Source: Tannerellaceae bacterium (lineage in GTDB: Bacteria; Bacteroidota; Bacteroidia; Bacteroidales; Tannerellaceae). From it: a stretch of 8,937 bases of DNA. The notes below the pieces were generated by a model, which was not told the DNA's origin, did not search any database, and worked only from the letters and a program-made list of their open reading frames with translations. A program made the position numbers and the translations under genes. The stretch covers positions 1 through 8,937 of the forward strand of contig JAITAD010000013.1 of NCBI GenBank assembly GCA_031284275.1, given 5' to 3'. Shown here piece by piece: positions 5,086-8,937 of this stretch (positions are counted from its first letter, which is position 1; every line of letters starts with the position of its first letter).

Positions 5086-6303
5086 TTAAGCTCTTCGAGT
5101 AACAAAATCACAGAGATGGGCAACGATATCCGCCGCCACTTCCGTCTTCATTTTCAGCGGCAGGGCGTATATCCCGCCTTCTCGGTCGAGGATAGTCACT
5201 TTATTCGTATCGCAACCGAAACCTGCCCCTGAATCGCTCAACGAGTTGAGAACGATAATATCAAGGTTCTTACGCCGCAACTTATCGGCCGCTACCGTAC
5301 ACCCGCCATCGCCTGTTTCAAGAGCGAATCCCACAAGTGTCTGATGCGCCTTTTTCATGGCTCCGAGCGATGCGGCGATATCGGGGTTGGCAACAAGCCG
5401 CAAGACCATCTCCGAATGCCTTTCACGTCTGATTTTCTCGACCGCCATTTCAGCCGGACGGTAGTCCGCCACCGCCGCACAAAGCAATGCTGCGTCCATA
5501 GTGGGGAAAACCTCCACAGCGGCACGGTACATCTCCTCTGCCGACTCCACCGGCACACGCCGTATTGCCGGATGTACCGTCTCTAAGGCCGACGGCCCGC
5601 TCACCAGCGTCACTTCCGCTCCCGCCGCTGCACAAACTTCTGCCAGAGCGAAGCCCATCTTTCCGGATGAAAAGTTTCCAATATAGCGCACAGGGTCTAT
5701 CCGTTCGTATGTCGGTCCCGCCGTCACCAACACACGCCGACCGGCGAGCTGCCCCATCGCCGCAGCAAAGAATGCCGACAGCCGACGAACGATAGCCTCA
5801 GGCTCCTCCATCCTACCCTTACCTGACAAGCTGCTGGCCAATTCACCGGATGTCGGTTCAATAATGATGTTGCCCGCCGACCGAAGAACCGTCAGGTTAC
5901 GCTGCGTCGCCGGGTGGGCGAACATATCCCTGTCCATCGCCGGCGCCACAAACACCGGCGCTTTACAGGCCAGATAGGTCGTCACCAACATGTTGTCCGC
6001 CACAGCCTGTGCCATCTTGCCGATGGTCGCCGCCGTAGCGGGAGCTACCAACATGGCATCCGCCCAAAGTCCCAAGTCTACATGACTGTGCCATGAACCA
6101 TCGCGTCGGGCGAAAAACTCGCTAATCACAGGACGGCGACTCAACGTCGAGAGCGTCAGCGGGGTGATAAACTCTTTGGCCGCCGGCGTCATCACCACTT
6201 GCACCTCTGCCCCTGCCTTCATCAAGGATCTAATAAGCAATGCAGACTTATAAGCGGCGATACTCCCCGTTACTCCAAGTACGATATGTTTCTCCCGCAG
6301 CAT
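5086..6303 (-). CDS. coaBC: Bifunctional phosphopantothenoylcysteine decarboxylase/phosphopantothenate-cysteine ligase CoaBC
   Basis: CoaBC joins cysteine to 4'-phosphopantothenate (CoaB, CTP-dependent) and decarboxylates the product with FMN (CoaC), giving 4'-phosphopantetheine for CoA synthesis. The 405 residues have the standard order. CoaC is about 1-185, with GVTGSIAAYKS (10-20), catalytic His74 in HSHVDL, and the clamp PAMDRDM (121-127). CoaB is about 187-402, with VTAGPTYERIDPVRYIGN (193-210), FSSGKMG (211-217), AAVADYRPAE (276-285) and Lys290. Asn210 and Lys290 match the essential Asn and Lys known for E. coli CoaB. At the CoaC cysteine position (E. coli Cys158, in ACGD...GPGRM) this protein reads ASSLSGKGRM (156-165) and has serine instead. 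The gene starts nine bases after dprA and ends one base before the transporter gene. Confidence 0.96.
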   Translation of the reverse strand: MLREKHIVLGVTGSIAAYKSALLIRSLMKAGAEVQVVMTPAAKEFITPLTLSTLSRRPVISEFFARRDGSWHSHVDLGLWADAMLVAPATAATIGKMAQAVADNMLVTTYLACKAPVFVAPAMDRDMFAHPATQRNLTVLRSAGNIIIEPTSGELASSLSGKGRMEEPEAIVRRLSAFFAAAMGQLAGRRVLVTAGPTYERIDPVRYIGNFSSGKMGFALAEVCAAAGAEVTLVSGPSALETVHPAIRRVPVESAEEMYRAAVEVFPTMDAALLCAAVADYRPAEMAVEKIRRERHSEMVLRLVANPDIAASLGAMKKAHQTLVGFALETGDGGCTVAADKLRRKNLDIIVLNSLSDSGAGFGCDTNKVTILDREGGIYALPLKMKTEVAADIVAHLCDFVTRRA

Positions 6304-6312
6304 GGCAGTCTT

Positions 6313-7431
6313 TTATGTAGAGGCGATACGATATCTATTTCCCGGCAACTGGATGATGAGGTCGGCTACCTCCAAGTCAAGAAGTGTCGGCAAAAGCTTG
6401 CTCATCGGCATCTCTGCCAGACGGCCGATATGGTCTATATGTGCATCTTCATGCGTCCGGAGAATGGCCAACACGCGTCCGGCATCCCCCTCTTCGACAA
6501 AAGGCAGTTCCTGCGGGACTGCCGCTGCAAGGGATTGTTCGGTCCAACCCATCTCCGACACAAAATGCGTTGCCGAAAGGATGAGCGCCGCCTTGTTGTA
6601 GCGTATCAGGTCGTTACATCCTGTCGAATGACTGTCCGTCGTGCGTCCCGGAAAAGCAAAGACACTACGAGCGTAACCCAACGCCATATCGGCCGTAATC
6701 AACGATCCGCCACGGTGGGGTGACTCTACCACCACTACCGCCTCCGAGAGACCTGCTACAATGCGGTTCCGTTTTACAAAATTAAGTTTCTCCGGCGTCG
6801 TCCCGTGCGGATACTCCGTCAGCAGTCCTCCACCTTCCCGCAGCATCTCCACTGCCGTCGTACGGTGTACGCTCGGATAGATACGGTCCAGCCCATGTGC
6901 CAGAATGGCTACCGTCCGCAAACCCTCCTTCAATGCCGCACGGTGTGACATAATGTCTATGCCATAGGCTAAACCACTGACGATGTGCGTTTCCGGCAAC
7001 ATCTCCCCCAAGTCATGTACAAACTTGTCCGTCAGTCCCTGCCCGTACACCGTCGCCGAGCGCGTTCCCACAATGCTGACCATGTATGTCGCATCCAAGT
7101 CGGCCTCTCCCTTGTAATAAAGCAGTATCGGTGCATCAGGGCACTGTGCAAGGCGGAAAGGATAACCTTCTTCGTTCAAAAACACTATCCTGATGTTATT
7201 CTGTTCGACAAAACGAAGTTCTGCCTCTGCTCTTCGGAGCGTTTCCGGATTATGCAGCGATGCAGAAACGATTGCTCCGACGCCTGCCACTTTCCCCAAA
7301 ATATGCTCCTTTTCTCGGAAGACAGCCTCCGCATCCCCATCAAACAACTCCAACAGGCGTTTAGCGATCTTTTCGCCCACGCCGACGGTCATCGTCAACC
7401 CTATGCGATAAATATCTTTCCCGTCGGCCAT
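6313..7431 (-). CDS. dprA: DNA-processing protein DprA
   Basis: DprA (Smf) protects incoming single-stranded DNA during natural transformation and loads RecA onto it. Some DprA homologues act in other recombination roles. The 372-residue protein has all expected parts. An N-terminal helix-hairpin-helix/SAM-like region (about 1-65) includes LGKVAGVG. The central Rossmann-like domain (about 80-290) has VSIVGTRSATVYG (118-130), VSGLAYGIDIMSHRAAL (151-167), FVKRNRIVAGLS (218-229) and RGGSLITADMALGYAR (240-255). A C-terminal winged-helix DML1-like domain covers about 315-370. Its ATG lies one base after the upstream prephenate dehydrogenase stop (TGA-G-ATG) and its stop is nine bases before coaBC, so all are probably co-transcribed. 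No other competence gene is in view. Confidence 0.95.
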   Translation of the reverse strand: MADGKDIYRIGLTMTVGVGEKIAKRLLELFDGDAEAVFREKEHILGKVAGVGAIVSASLHNPETLRRAEAELRFVEQNNIRIVFLNEEGYPFRLAQCPDAPILLYYKGEADLDATYMVSIVGTRSATVYGQGLTDKFVHDLGEMLPETHIVSGLAYGIDIMSHRAALKEGLRTVAILAHGLDRIYPSVHRTTAVEMLREGGGLLTEYPHGTTPEKLNFVKRNRIVAGLSEAVVVVESPHRGGSLITADMALGYARSVFAFPGRTTDSHSTGCNDLIRYNKAALILSATHFVSEMGWTEQSLAAAVPQELPFVEEGDAGRVLAILRTHEDAHIDHIGRLAEMPMSKLLPTLLDLEVADLIIQLPGNRYRIAST

Positions 7432-7432
7432 C

Positions 7433-8206
7433 TCATTCGAGGTTCTTGCGTATCCTTTTCAGGTAAGCTTTCAAAGCCTCCGTGTCCTTGCGGAGAATAA
7501 AATCCATGAGTGTCGAGAGTTCCTCCTGTATGCGCGTTATCTGCAACGGCGTATAGGGATTGCAGAGTATTTCCGTAAGGAGATAGTCATCTTCCGAAAA
7601 TAACCCATGGGCGATACCCATGTGCCGTTTGAAGGTCGTCCCCGGCACATCCTGATGTTTCATCGTCGAGGCAAACACGATTGTCGAAGCGAAGGGGATA
7701 CCCAACGAGTAAGCCATCACTTCGTCGTGCTCGTCGAAGGTATATTCGCAGACATGCAACCGAAGTCCTGCGTATAAGTCTTTGAAAAAGACCCGCCCCA
7801 AATGGTCGCCTTCCGAGATGACGATAGCCCCCTCGCCCGAAAGGTTGCTCAGGTTGGCAAAGGTAGGACCGAACATCGGATGAGTCGAAACATAAGGGTG
7901 TCCTGTCTCGGCATAAAAGGCCTTCAACCCTGTCTTCACCGAAGCGATATCCGCCAGAATACAGCCCGCCGGCAAATGAGGCATCACCTGTCGAAAAGCC
8001 TCGACGGTACGATCCAATGTCACGCAGTTGATAACGATCTCCGGCGCAAAGACCGACACCTCTTCTGCCTGTTGGAAACGCAAGGCATTGTATACGAAAC
8101 GTAAACGCTTGGGGTCACTCTCCAATACGGCCACTTCGTGGTCGAAACTCATCAGGTCGGTGAAGAACAAGCCCATCTTTCCGGCTCCCAGAACAAGTAT
8201 TTTCAT
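7433..8206 (-). CDS. Prephenate dehydrogenase (TyrA-type, stand-alone)
   Basis: The product is predicted to oxidise and decarboxylate prephenate to 4-hydroxyphenylpyruvate with NAD(P), in tyrosine synthesis. The 257 residues start with the Rossmann dinucleotide loop LGAGKMG (6-12), preceded by the beta strand MKILV, and an acidic residue at the end of strand two (VLESD, 27-31). STHPMFGPTF (107-116) matches the TyrA motif around the active-site histidine region, and FDEHDEVMAYSLGIPF (157-172) is the helical-domain counterpart of the conserved His-Asp region. There is no chorismate mutase domain and no ACT domain, so feedback control by tyrosine through ACT is not expected. Its ATG overlaps the stop of the upstream flavoprotein gene (ATGA), and it ends one base before dprA. 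An arogenate dehydrogenase activity cannot be excluded. Confidence 0.85.
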   Translation of the reverse strand: MKILVLGAGKMGLFFTDLMSFDHEVAVLESDPKRLRFVYNALRFQQAEEVSVFAPEIVINCVTLDRTVEAFRQVMPHLPAGCILADIASVKTGLKAFYAETGHPYVSTHPMFGPTFANLSNLSGEGAIVISEGDHLGRVFFKDLYAGLRLHVCEYTFDEHDEVMAYSLGIPFASTIVFASTMKHQDVPGTTFKRHMGIAHGLFSEDDYLLTEILCNPYTPLQITRIQEELSTLMDFILRKDTEALKAYLKRIRKNLE

Positions 8207-8937
8207 GACCGCAACCGCATCATCATTTCATCAAAGTTCACTTCGTGGGCATCAAACTCCGGTCCGTCCACACAGACGAATCTTGTCTTGCCACCCACAC
8301 TCACGCGGCAGGCGCCGCACATCCCCGTCCCGTCCACCATCACCGTGTTCAGCGAGGCTATCGTCGGCACGTCATGTCGGCGCGTCGTTTCTGCAACAAA
8401 CTTCATCATTATCGCCGGCCCTATGGTCACGCAGAGATGTACCGCTTCACGTGCTATCACAGCCTCCACCCCTTCGGTCACCAAGCCTTTGACGCCGTAG
8501 GAGCCGTCGTCTGTCATGATGATCACCTCATCGGCCGCAGCACGCATCTGCTCTTCAAGGATAATCAGTTCACGCGTGCGGGCAGCCAACACCACCACCA
8601 CACGGTTACCCGCCTCATGGAAGGCCTCCACAATGGGCATCAGCGGCGCAGCTCCCACACCGCCTCCGGCACAAAGCACCGTTCCTACCTGCCTGACGTG
8701 TGTCGCCTGTCCCAATGGGCCGACCATATCGGCCACCGACTGCCCTACTTCGAGAGCGCAAATCTTGCGCGTCGATACGCCCACCGCCTGTACAATGAGT
8801 GTCACAGTACCCCGCTCAATATCGGCGCCCGCTATGGTAAGGGGGATTCGTTCACCTTTCCCGTCGGCACGCACGATGACAAAATGCCCGGCTTTCCTTG
8901 CGCGCGCAATCAACGGAGCTTCTATTTCCAACCTGAC
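8203..8937 (-). CDS. NfnA/PyrK-like FAD and [2Fe-2S] electron-transfer subunit, 5' end missing
   Basis: The protein belongs to the ferredoxin-NADP reductase-like family that includes PyrK, sulfide dehydrogenase SudB and the small subunit of the bifurcating NADH-dependent ferredoxin:NADP oxidoreductase (NfnA). The frame is open to the right edge. The codons there read Val-Arg-Leu-Glu-Ile-Glu, so the TTG at 8931 is an internal leucine and a short N-terminal beta segment lies outside. Counting that leucine as 1, visible features are GHFVIVR (15-21), the flavin-binding RIPLTIAG (28-35) and the nucleotide-binding CAGGGVGAAPLMPI (87-100). The C-terminal cluster site is Asp200-x4-Cys205-x2-Cys208-x11-Cys220. 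PyrK has a cysteine where this has Asp200; the Asp plus three Cys pattern is the NfnA type. A large NfnB/GltD-like subunit is not downstream. The gene's last four bases overlap the prephenate dehydrogenase start. Confidence 0.85.
   Translation of the reverse strand, partial: VRLEIEAPLIARARKAGHFVIVRADGKGERIPLTIAGADIERGTVTLIVQAVGVSTRKICALEVGQSVADMVGPLGQATHVRQVGTVLCAGGGVGAAPLMPIVEAFHEAGNRVVVVLAARTRELIILEEQMRAAADEVIIMTDDGSYGVKGLVTEGVEAVIAREAVHLCVTIGPAIMMKFVAETTRRHDVPTIASLNTVMVDGTGMCGACRVSVGGKTRFVCVDGPEFDAHEVNFDEMMMRLRS

Noticed and set aside
5085..5123. Longer start (ATG 5123) for the BASS transporter
   Set aside because: It would lie within the end of coaBC and add 13 residues before MLRWIKNW. 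The ATG at 5084 gives the same one-base coupled junction seen elsewhere in the operon.
4258..5961. Repeated GCCGGCGC(C) words, considered as DNA-uptake or binding sites because dprA is near
   Set aside because: Most copies fall in minus-strand codons for Ala-Pro-Ala in the transporter and CoaBC, so coding and codon preference explain them.
8203..8937. Dihydroorotate dehydrogenase electron-transfer subunit PyrK
   Set aside because: The first cluster ligand is Asp200 rather than cysteine, no pyrD is adjacent, and the C-terminal segment fits the NfnA/SudB group better.

Overview
The window is moderately GC-rich and comes from a bacterium, most likely a member of the Bacteroidota, order Bacteroidales. 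Three things suggest this. Several upstream regions carry the Bacteroidota -7 promoter box TAnnTTTG. Start codons lack a recognisable Shine-Dalgarno sequence. The protein set is also typical: a short prephenate dehydrogenase of about 257 residues, TldD, CoaBC and a sulfide/dihydroorotate-dehydrogenase-like flavoprotein. Family and genus cannot be fixed from sequence alone.

Left part (1-1250): the first codons of an unidentified gene run off the left edge on the minus strand. A divergent plus-strand gene encodes a two-domain RidA/YjgF-fold protein that resembles chorismatases (FkbO/Hyg5/XanB2 type).

Middle (1251-1788): this is a gene-free, convergent intergenic region of 538 bases. It holds an array of 21-bp tandem repeats, four units well conserved and several decayed. 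A strong GC-rich hairpin sits inside the array and a weaker AT-rich hairpin lies to its right.

1789-4231: tldD (minus strand) and ksgA/rsmA (plus strand) are divergent around a 199-base spacer containing recognisable Bacteroidota promoter elements. No tldE/pmbA partner lies downstream of tldD.

4191-8937: five tightly packed minus-strand genes form an evident operon. In transcription order they are an NfnA/PyrK-like iron-sulfur flavoprotein (5' end beyond the right edge), prephenate dehydrogenase, dprA, coaBC and a bile-acid:sodium-symporter-family (BASS) transporter. Junctions are a 4-base ATGA overlap, then gaps of 1, 9 and 1 bases, which suggests translational coupling. The last gene converges on ksgA and the two coding regions overlap by 41 bp at their 3' ends.

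The genes are mostly housekeeping: CoA synthesis, tyrosine synthesis, rRNA dimethylation, DNA uptake/recombination, and peptide or protein processing. I see no clear new defence or mobile system. The observations most worth following are the 21-bp array, the coupling of a BASS transporter to coaBC (a possible CoA-precursor transporter), and the chorismatase-like gene with its unidentified divergent partner.
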